From the NCBI RefSeq assembly GCF_009769385.1, contig NZ_VKAB01000035.1:34873-98872 (forward strand): a DNA stretch of 64,000 nucleotides. Direction: 5' to 3'. This DNA comes from Saccharothrix deserti. GTDB taxonomy: Bacteria > Actinomycetota > Actinomycetes > Mycobacteriales > Pseudonocardiaceae. Of this stretch, positions 58,379 to 64,000 are shown piece after piece. Both the position numbers and the translations under genes were made by a program. Below the pieces are notes generated by a model. The model searched no databases. It had not been told where the DNA came from and saw only the letters and a program-made list of their open reading frames with translations. Position 1 is the first letter of the stretch, and each line of letters begins with the position of its first letter.

Positions 58379-59071
58379 TCAGGCCGTTTCCTCGTCGTCC
58401 TCTTCGCGCTGCACGGACGGCGCGACGTAGGTCTGCGCGGTCTCCTCCTCGGGCACTTCGTCCTCGACGCGCTGGACGGCGGGTGCGGGCGCGGGCGCGG
58501 ACATGATGCGGTCGGCGTTGCTGCCGGCCTCACGTTCGAAGCGGTCCGACGGGTCGCTCACCCTCACGCCGCCACCGGCGTCGGTGCCGTCCACGGGACC
58601 GTTGCGCTGCTGCACGACGTGCGTCAGCTCGTGCGCCAGCATGTGCTTGCCGGAGTCGGACGTCGGGTCGTACTTGTCGCGCTGGAACACGATGTTCGAG
58701 CCGACGGTGTAGGCCTGCGCGTTGACCGACTTCGCCGATTCGTGCGCCGCGCCGTCGGTGTGCACGCGCACGTCGCCGAAGTCCTGCCCGAAGCGGCTTT
58801 CCATGTCCTCGCGCACACCGGGGTCCAACGGCGTGCCGCCGGACCGCACCACGTCGTGCACGTGAGACTGCTCGGCCTGTTCCTCGACCAGCGTGCTCGC
58901 GCCCGCGTTGCCGACCGCCCGTTGCAGGCCGAGCATCCCGGCGGTGCCCAGGACGTCCGGCCGCCCGGCGGCTGCCGCGCGTCCCATCAGGTCGGGGTCG
59001 TCGCGCTCGGCGCGATCGCCTTTCGGCCGGAACCCGCCGTCACCGTCGTGATCGTGCTCGTGCCCGCGCAT
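58379..59071 (-). CDS. DUF4157 protein with HExxH motif (CIS-associated cargo/maturation candidate)
   Basis: ATG 59071 follows AGGGGGCAACC. The 230-aa protein has a His/Asp-rich N-terminus, the MLGLQRAVGNAGAS motif (about residues 46-59) typical of DUF4157 proteins, the domain core with VRVHTDGAAHESAKSVNAQA and the metallopeptidase-like LAHELTHVVQQRNG (about 144-157), then an acidic tail with AVQRVEDEVPE and SVQREEDDEE. DUF4157 domains are strongly associated with eCIS loci and often head toxin proteins. No toxin domain follows here, so it may be a peptidase, a chaperone or a small cargo. A terminator follows. Confidence 0.85.
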   Translation of the reverse strand: MRGHEHDHDGDGGFRPKGDRAERDDPDLMGRAAAAGRPDVLGTAGMLGLQRAVGNAGASTLVEEQAEQSHVHDVVRSGGTPLDPGVREDMESRFGQDFGDVRVHTDGAAHESAKSVNAQAYTVGSNIVFQRDKYDPTSDSGKHMLAHELTHVVQQRNGPVDGTDAGGGVRVSDPSDRFEREAGSNADRIMSAPAPAPAVQRVEDEVPEEETAQTYVAPSVQREEDDEETA

Positions 59072-59167
59072 GGTTGCCCCCTAACTGTGCCCCACGGCTC
59101 GACAGGAGTCCGCATCCATCCTCCAACCCCGCCCACCGCGGAACCAGGACCACGAGGGCGGCGCTCG

Positions 59168-59183
59168 CTGCCCGAAAGGGCAG
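59168..59183 (-). terminator. Small hairpin immediately after the ATPase gene
   Basis: CTGCCC (59168-59173) and GGGCAG (59178-59183) form a perfect 6-bp stem with a tetraloop directly next to the ATPase stop codon. No T-tract follows, so it may be a partial terminator or an mRNA-stabilising hairpin between the ATPase and the DUF4157 gene. Confidence 0.45.
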
Positions 59184-61184
59184 TCACCGCACCGCTCCCT
59201 CCGCCGCCAGGCCGAGGTAGCGCCCGAACTCCCGCTCACCCACCAGCCGCCCCAGCTTCCGGTACTCGCGCGCCACCGCGCCGACCACCTCCGCCATCCC
59301 CACCGGGCCGCCGGACTCGGCCGCCAGGTAGGCGGCGGTCACCGCGGCCGACCGGATGTGCCCGCCGGCCAGCTCGAACGCCGCCGCGAGGAAGTCCAGG
59401 TCCACCTCGGTGCGCGGCGCCGTCACGCCGAGGCACCGGTCCCACAGCAGGCGGCGCAGCGGCTCGTCGGGCATCGGGAAGTCGACCACCACGTCCAGCC
59501 GGCGGGTGAACGCCTCGTCCAGGTTCGCGCGCAGGTTCGTGGCCAGCACCGCGATGCCGTCGAAGGTCTCCATGCGCTGCAACAGGTACGCGCTCTCGAT
59601 GTTGGCGTACCGGTCGTGCGCGTCACGTACCTCGGACCGCTTGCCGAAGATCGCGTCGGCCTCGTCGAACAGCAGCACGCCGTTCACGCCCGCCGCCTCG
59701 GTGAAGATCCGCTCCAGGTTCTTCTCGGTCTCGCCGACGTACTTGTCCACCACGGTCGCCAGGTTCACCGTGTACAGGTCCAGGCCCAGCGACGCGGCGA
59801 TGACCTCGGCGGACATCGTCTTGCCGGTGCCGGAGTCGCCCGCGAACAGCCCGGTGACGCCGCGTCCCCGGCCGCCGCCCGGCCGCATCCGCCACTCGTC
59901 GATGACCTGGTCGCGGTGTCGGGCGCGGGCGGCCAGTTCGTGCAGCAGGCCCACCACGCCGGTGGGCAGCACCAGGTCGTCCCAGTCGACGGCGGGTTCG
60001 ATGCGGCGGGCCAGGCGTTGCAGGCCGGCCGCGTTCTGGCTGCGCGCGCCCGCACGAAGGTGTTCCGTGGTGACCACGCCACCGTCGACCAGCGCGGACA
60101 CCGACGCGGCCCGTGCGGCGCGGGTGATCTGACCCGGCCCCAGCACGAAGTGCGCGGTGGCGGCGGCCGGGTCGACGCCGGGCGCGAGGCGGCCGTCCAG
60201 CCGGGTGCGCCACAGGTCGGCGCGGTCGGCGGCGGGCAGCGGTGACGCGTCGTGCAGCAACGGCGGGTCGGCGCTCCACCGCGGGTCCCACACGTTCGGG
60301 CCGAACACGACCAGCGGGATCGCGGGATGGGTCAGCGCGGCCAGCGGGGGCTCCTCCTCGACGGGGCCGAGCACCACCCCGGCGTGGCGCAACACGGCCT
60401 CGCGCAGCACGGCGGCGGTCGCCGTCTGCTGGTCCGGTTCCGCGCGCAGGCGCGCCGCGTCGACCTCCAGCACGGCGAACCCGGCGTGCGTCAACGCTGC
60501 GGCGGCCACCTCCCGGGCACCGCCACCCGGACGTTCACGCAGGTAGGCCAGGCGCACGTGGGCCCGGAACGCGCGCACCAGCTTGCCGACGTCGGCCGCG
60601 GTGACCTCGTCCACGACCCGCGCGACACCCGCGAGCGCGGCGTCCGGCAGGTCGTCGCCCAGCAGGTGGTTGACCACCCGGTCCGGCACGCGCAGCGAAC
60701 GCGACAGGAACGGCCGCTCCCGGTCGTCCACCACGAGCAGCCCGGCGGACCGCAGCGGTGACGACGGGTCGAGCCGCGCACGGCCCGCCGCCGACGCCTC
60801 CGGCAGCCCGCACAGCCGCAGCGCCAGGCCCGCGGTCGCACGGCGGCGCGTCACGTCGTCGTTCAGGTAGCCGTAGAACTGCTCGAACCGGCTGTCCACG
60901 TCCGGCGCGAGGGCAACCAGCAGCAGCTCGACGTCCAGTCCGGACAGTCCGGCGGTCTCCGCCAGCCGACCCAGCCGGCCGGACGCCGCCGAGGCCTGGA
61001 ACGGCACGAACGGCTCGCGCCGGGAGACCAGCAGGGCGTCGATCGCCTCGTCGGACAGGTAGAGGCCGCGGAACGGGTCGTCCGGGTTGGGGTCGGCGCT
61101 GCGCCGTGCCGCCACCGCCGCCCTGATCCGCCGCTCCAGCGCGGCGAGCCGGGCGAACACGTGGGGCGGGCCGCCGGTGTTCAC
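59184..61184 (-). CDS. AAA+ ATPase of the contractile injection system (Afp15-like)
   Basis: GTG 61184 overlaps the stop of the DUF4255 gene (GTGA). The 666-aa protein has a long helical N-terminal domain and a C-terminal AAA module: Walker A TGLFAGDSGTGKTMSAEVIA (about residues 445-464), Walker B GVLLFDEADAIFGKRSEVRD, sensor 1 in IAVLATNLRANLDEAFTRRL and arginine finger region RRLDVVVDFPMPDE. Afp15-type ATPases are conserved in eCIS and not in phages, and act in assembly or recycling. Confidence 0.93.
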   Translation of the reverse strand: MNTGGPPHVFARLAALERRIRAAVAARRSADPNPDDPFRGLYLSDEAIDALLVSRREPFVPFQASAASGRLGRLAETAGLSGLDVELLLVALAPDVDSRFEQFYGYLNDDVTRRRATAGLALRLCGLPEASAAGRARLDPSSPLRSAGLLVVDDRERPFLSRSLRVPDRVVNHLLGDDLPDAALAGVARVVDEVTAADVGKLVRAFRAHVRLAYLRERPGGGAREVAAAALTHAGFAVLEVDAARLRAEPDQQTATAAVLREAVLRHAGVVLGPVEEEPPLAALTHPAIPLVVFGPNVWDPRWSADPPLLHDASPLPAADRADLWRTRLDGRLAPGVDPAAATAHFVLGPGQITRAARAASVSALVDGGVVTTEHLRAGARSQNAAGLQRLARRIEPAVDWDDLVLPTGVVGLLHELAARARHRDQVIDEWRMRPGGGRGRGVTGLFAGDSGTGKTMSAEVIAASLGLDLYTVNLATVVDKYVGETEKNLERIFTEAAGVNGVLLFDEADAIFGKRSEVRDAHDRYANIESAYLLQRMETFDGIAVLATNLRANLDEAFTRRLDVVVDFPMPDEPLRRLLWDRCLGVTAPRTEVDLDFLAAAFELAGGHIRSAAVTAAYLAAESGGPVGMAEVVGAVAREYRKLGRLVGEREFGRYLGLAAEGAVR

Positions 61185-61813
61185 GGGTGCCTGCGGCTCA
61201 TCGCCACGCGGCCGACCGAGTCGTCGGTCACGCGGTGGCCGACCGAGTCGTCGCCCATGGCCAGCCGCATGCCCTCCTCCACCGGAGGCCCGGCCGCGAA
61301 CACCCGGCCGGAGTCGATCGGCGCGGACACCACCACGTCCAGCGACGGTTTCAGCTCGCCGCCGAGCGCCGTCCAGACGTCCGCGAACGCGCGGTCCTCC
61401 GGCGGGGGCAGGGCGACCGTCATCGGCACCGGGAGTCCGAGCTCCACCAGCGACCCGGTCAGCAGCCCGACCGGCACGGACTCGTGCCGCAGGAAGCCGA
61501 TCAGCAGCTCGGACAGCAGCCGGTGCTCGTCCTCGGAGCGCTGGGTCCAGGCCGTCATCAGGTAGGACAGCTTGATGTGGCGCGGTGGCAGGCGGCGGGC
61601 GGTGACCTGGCCGTTCTCGTACTCGTTGAGCAGGCCCCGCTGCCGGCGGCGGACGTCCTCGCGGATGTCGTAGAGGTAGACGTTGACGGTGGGCGCGTTC
61701 CGCCGCGCGGCCCACTCCTTCGTGGGCGCCTCGAACGCGACCTCGACGTCCGTGCCGCGCAACGCGTCGTCCCGGACCAACCGCCTCAGCGCCTCGTCAA
61801 CCTCGTGGATCAC
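61181..61813 (-). CDS. DUF4255 tail-terminator/cap protein (Afp16/Pvc16-like)
   Basis: ATG 61813 starts MIHEVDEALRRLVRDDALRG. The 210-aa protein matches the Pvc16 N-terminal family: NAPTVNVYLYDIREDVRRRQ, RHIKLSYLMTAWTQRSEDEH and LLSELLIGFLRHESVP. It caps the distal end of the sheath and tube. Near the C-terminus is a small internal duplication (DDSVGHRVTDDSVGRV). It is the first gene of the CIS locus. Confidence 0.92.
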   Translation of the reverse strand: MIHEVDEALRRLVRDDALRGTDVEVAFEAPTKEWAARRNAPTVNVYLYDIREDVRRRQRGLLNEYENGQVTARRLPPRHIKLSYLMTAWTQRSEDEHRLLSELLIGFLRHESVPVGLLTGSLVELGLPVPMTVALPPPEDRAFADVWTALGGELKPSLDVVVSAPIDSGRVFAAGPPVEEGMRLAMGDDSVGHRVTDDSVGRVAMSRRHP

Positions 61814-61903
61814 GCTCCCACGATGACCCGGCTGCTTATCCGCGACCAGCGGCTACCCGGCGAACCTTGGGGCAGCCCCGGTTGCCCACAAGGGCAACGC
61901 CAC

Positions 61904-62011
61904 CGTGAGTCGGACACTCACGTCCCGAAAGTCGAACGTTCAAGACCCGGGAGTTCAGCACTCGGTCGCGTGAGTTCAACGCTCAGGCAGTCCGAACTCC
62001 ACGTTCAGGCG
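61904..62011. repeat. Five imperfect 22-bp tandem units upstream of the CIS locus
   Basis: Units start at about 61904, 61925, 61947, 61969 and 61991, each 21-22 bp, with the shared pattern CGxGAGT-YxAACrYTCA. For example CGTGAGTTCAACGCTCAGGC and CGGGAGTTCAGCACTCGGTC (plus strand). Unit 1 is itself a dyad. They lie in the about 400-bp gap between the CIS cap gene and the DUF5753 remnant. I recall similar intergenic repeats in Pseudonocardiales, unverified. Confidence 0.6.
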
Positions 62012-62216
62012 TCGGCACCCGGCCGCAGGCGGCGACTGCCACGGTGACCGCCGTGGTGGCCTCCTCGGCGGTCAGCATCGCCTCGACCGCGGCCTCCACC
62101 GCCGCGTTCGCGGCATCGGCCGCTTCGATCGCCGCATGTGCCGCCACGCGCACCTGTTCGGCCTCCTCGTGCGCCCCGGCTTCCGCCGCCAACTCCCCTC
62201 GTCGCAACGCCGGCAT
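61983..62216 (-). CDS. Ala/Glu-rich fragment, possibly the truncated 3' end of a gene
   Basis: From ATG 62216 the minus frame reads PALRRGELAAEAGAHEEAEQ, then AAHAAIEAADAANAAVEAAV and stops at 61983 (77 residues). The regular A/E/V pattern predicts an amphipathic helix and is more protein-like than either plus-strand frame here. No ribosome-binding site precedes it. It stops being plausible exactly where the plus-strand DUF5753 remnant begins, so it may be the tail of a gene cut by a recombination event. Confidence 0.35.
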   Translation of the reverse strand: MPALRRGELAAEAGAHEEAEQVRVAAHAAIEAADAANAAVEAAVEAMLTAEEATTAVTVAVAACGRVPTPERGVRTA

Positions 62217-62228
62217 CAGCGCCTGGGC

Positions 62229-62585
62229 CGGGACGACGTGCACTACACCGCCCTGATCGGCGAACCCGCGTTGATCGGCAACGACGAGATCCACCGCGAC
62301 CAGCTGACCGCACTGGCCAAGGCCGCCGAGCGACCGAACGTCACCATCCGCGTCGTTCCGATCCGGGCGATGCCGCGACTCGGACGCGTCAGCGCGTTCA
62401 TGATCCTCGACGTGGCGCCCGCGATCGTGGTGCACATCGAGATGGCGCGGTCCGGCGCGTTCCTGGACGACGAGCCGTTCACCACGCCCTACCTGCGTCG
62501 GGCGGCACGGCTCGGTGAAGTCGCGCTGAGTGCGACAATGTCGCTGCGCCGGATCATCGCCCTGCGAGACGAAATGGACGTGTGA
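62229..62585 (+). pseudogene. 3' half of an XRE-DUF5753 regulator gene
   Basis: From about 62229 the frame encodes RDDVHYTALIGEPALI ... LTALAKAAERPNVTIRVVPI ... FLDDEPFTTPYLRRAARLGE and the C-terminal RRIIALRDEMDV, i.e. the C-terminal about 120 residues of the DUF5753 domain. The normal N-terminal helix-turn-helix and first half (about 150 residues) are absent; upstream DNA belongs to something else. It keeps the usual partner, a DUF397 gene, 3 bp downstream. The remnant can no longer bind DNA, so it is probably a pseudogene. Confidence 0.75.
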
Positions 62586-62588
62586 ACC

Positions 62589-62771
62589 ATGCAGCTACCA
62601 GCGCCGACGTGGCGGAAGTCGTCCCGGTCGGAGTCGCAGTCCAACTGCGTCGAAGTCGCGCCGATCGGCAACGGCGCGGTCCGCGACAGCAAGAACCCGA
62701 CCGGACCGGTCCTGCACATCGACCTGACCTCGATGTTGACCGCGATCAAGGCCGGACGCTTCGACACCTGA
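62589..62771 (+). CDS. DUF397 small protein
   Basis: The 60-aa product reads LPAPTWRKSSRSESQSNCVE then VRDSKNPTGPVLHIDL, the complete DUF397 signature (WRKSSxS ... NCVEV ... VRDSK). DUF397 genes follow XRE-DUF5753 genes throughout actinomycetes and in tested cases behave like toxin-antitoxin or developmental regulator pairs (WhiJ/AbaA-type). Here the regulator upstream is truncated, leaving this partner intact. Confidence 0.9.
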   Translation: MQLPAPTWRKSSRSESQSNCVEVAPIGNGAVRDSKNPTGPVLHIDLTSMLTAIKAGRFDT

Positions 62772-62897
62772 CGCCGCACAGCACAGTGCCCTGGTTGACG
62801 GATGCGGTCGGGGTGCTGTGCGATCCAGGCCGCCCCACGTCGTCGGCCCCGCAGTGGTGCGGCGGGCTCGACGCCACCATCGAACCGACCGACGCCC

Positions 62898-63746
62898 TCA
62901 GGAGGTCGGCGTCTCCCCGACCCAGGCGCCGGACAGCAGGTACTTGGGCAGGTATTCGGATTCCACCAGGACCTCTATGCCGACCTCCTGGGCCAGTACA
63001 GCCATCGCCAGCGGGGCCAGCGCGATGAAGCCGTCGGGATTCGTCTCCCTGCCGCCGGTGGACCAGTGCTGCCGGTGCAGTTCGAGCGCGCGTTCCAACG
63101 ACTCGTTGAACCGGTCCGCGTCGCGGTCGAGCACGTGGTACAGCAGCTCCATCGGCGGGTAGATCAACCGCGTGACCAACTCCTGGGGAGTGTTCGCGGC
63201 GCGGTTCACCGACTCCACGGTCGCGGCGAACTTCGCATCGAGGTCCGGGCCGTTGCGGAAAAAGGTCTGCAACGTATCGACCCAGGAGAGCATGTAGGCG
63301 TCATAGCCGACATCCGCCGCGCGCAGCACCTCCTCCGGAACCGAGGCCAGCGCCGTCAACCGCTGCCGCTCGCGGCAGACGACCGCCAGCCACGTCGCGG
63401 TGAGCCAGCGCCCGGCGCGGTTGTGCTGCCCCGGCGGAGTCGTCGGGATGCGCAGCCTGCGGCCGACGGTGTACTCGATCGACTCGGCAGACGTGTCGAT
63501 CACCGCGAACAGCGCCGACGCGGCCTGCATCGCGGTGACCAGGTCGTCCCACGTGAGCACGTCCTTCGCGGTGGGGTCCGGCACTGTGCGCAGCGCCGCC
63601 AGTGTCAGCGACCGGTCCAGCACGGTGGTCAACGCGAGCGGCGTCCGCTCCACCAGGTCGATGAACTTCGGCAGGCTTGCCGAGAACTCCGCGATCATCT
63701 GTTCGGCAAGCTCAGGGTCGACGTCGTGGCGTGCCACGGTTGTCAC
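62898..63746 (-). CDS. Imm49-family immunity protein
   Basis: GTG 63746 overlaps the stop of the upstream fragment (GTGA). The 282-aa protein shows the Imm49 pattern I recognise: AGRWLTATWLAVVCRERQRL, SWVDTLQTFFRNGPDLDAKF, TRLIYPPMELLYHVLDRDAD, LELHRQHWSTGG, LAPLAMAVLAQEVGIEVLVE and the end SEYLPKYLLSGAWVGETPT. Imm49 proteins neutralise polymorphic toxins encoded directly upstream. The tight coupling to the fragment at 63743-64000 supports that. Confidence 0.82.
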   Translation of the reverse strand: MTTVARHDVDPELAEQMIAEFSASLPKFIDLVERTPLALTTVLDRSLTLAALRTVPDPTAKDVLTWDDLVTAMQAASALFAVIDTSAESIEYTVGRRLRIPTTPPGQHNRAGRWLTATWLAVVCRERQRLTALASVPEEVLRAADVGYDAYMLSWVDTLQTFFRNGPDLDAKFAATVESVNRAANTPQELVTRLIYPPMELLYHVLDRDADRFNESLERALELHRQHWSTGGRETNPDGFIALAPLAMAVLAQEVGIEVLVESEYLPKYLLSGAWVGETPTS

Positions 63747-64000
63747 GATGTCCGTCCAGTGGGGTTCGGGTACATGTTGACGGGCTTGTGGTCGTAGCCG
63801 GAGTATGTCGCGTTCGTCTCACCGGTTTCCCGATCGACTCGTGCCCTGACCTCGACATAATCCACTCGTTCGTCCCGCGTTCCACAGTTGCGGGCCTGTT
63901 CTGGTCGACGCGACGGATGAAGTCGCAGGTCAGCGCAGTGACCGCTAGCGAAAAATGCGAATTCGCCTAGTGACACGCTTTGGGTGAGGATGGCTGTTCG
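63743..64000 (-). CDS. C-terminal end of a possible toxin, running off the window
   Basis: The minus frame is open from the window edge to TGA 63745-63743, where it overlaps the Imm49 start. The last about 40 residues (YVEVRARVDRETGETNATYS then GYDHKPVNMYPNPTGRTS) look like a genuine protein C-terminus. The preceding 45 residues (ARNCGTRDERVD and upstream) look less protein-like, so the toxin may be truncated or frameshifted inside the window. The perfect palindrome GCGAATTCGC (63957-63966) falls in that part. The assignment rests on the immunity gene. Confidence 0.4.
   Translation of the reverse strand, partial: RTAILTQSVSLGEFAFFASGHCADLRLHPSRRPEQARNCGTRDERVDYVEVRARVDRETGETNATYSGYDHKPVNMYPNPTGRTS

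Noticed and set aside
41183..61813. Prophage or type VI secretion system
   Set aside because: There is no capsid, portal, terminase, holin or lysis gene, and no TssJLM membrane complex or ClpV; the Afp15-type ATPase and DUF4255 cap define an eCIS-type system.
61904..62011. CRISPR array or phage attachment repeats
   Set aside because: The units are contiguous and imperfect, with no unique spacers, no cas genes and no integrase or tRNA.

Overview
The window is 64 kb of very GC-rich DNA with short intergenic gaps, frequent GTG starts, 4-bp ATGA/GTGA gene overlaps, SigK/RskA-type regulators, DUF397/DUF5753 genes and a Streptomyces-like contractile injection locus. This points to a filamentous actinomycete; gene content suggests Pseudonocardiales (Saccharothrix/Actinosynnema/Lentzea type), but that is inference and no rRNA or marker gene is present. 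I see no tRNA, rRNA, CRISPR array, transposase or complete prophage.

Region 1 (1-21.5 kb) is a mosaic of small housekeeping and stress modules: a truncated thiamine-diphosphate enzyme, an M50-type membrane peptidase, an aldo/keto reductase and a quinone reductase that each sit behind a MerR/SoxR-type promoter with a 19-bp spacer, a DUF4383 membrane protein behind a sigma-B-type promoter, a TetR/SDR pair around a long palindrome, a SigK-like sigma factor with its RskA-like anti-sigma factor, a zinc-finger-less RskA paralog carrying an expanded pentapeptide repeat, a GntR regulator, a secreted PQQ-type sugar dehydrogenase, a decayed solute-binding lipoprotein gene, an alpha/beta hydrolase with a membrane tail, an ArsR-type regulator, a HxlR/NmrA divergent pair, and a molybdopterin oxidoreductase plus acyl-CoA ligase operon.

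Region 2 (21.5-41.2 kb) holds a large LuxR-family ATPase regulator, an AbiE-like regulator/nucleotidyltransferase pair (possible toxin-antitoxin), a beta-lactamase-like esterase, two TetR genes, and a tightly overlapping operon of permease, two DUF1989 proteins, biotin-dependent urea-carboxylase-family enzyme and allophanate hydrolase. The two DUF1989 proteins suggest that guanidine rather than urea is the substrate. A PHP-domain protein, an orphan radical SAM protein, a soluble NarL-type kinase/regulator pair and a LuxR regulator with a degenerate receiver follow.

Region 3 (41.2-61.8 kb, all minus strand) is an almost complete contractile injection system (CIS/eCIS) locus, in transcription order: DUF4255 cap protein, AAA ATPase, DUF4157 protein, terminator, then sheath, tube, assembly protein, DUF6760, a 793-aa disordered protein full of VQR motifs, second tube, LysM, VgrG-like spike, PAAR, gp25, gpJ-like and gpI-like baseplate proteins, and finally three envelope-type proteins (zinc ribbon/transmembrane, a 1058-aa exported beta-propeller/vWA protein, and a NEW3/CARDB-like membrane protein). 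I recognise no tail fibre and no obvious tape measure.

Region 4 (61.8-64 kb) looks like a recombination-scarred edge: five imperfect 22-bp repeats, an Ala/Glu-rich fragment, the 3' half of a DUF5753 regulator followed by an intact DUF397 gene, an Imm49-family immunity gene, and the C-terminal end of a possible toxin running off the window.
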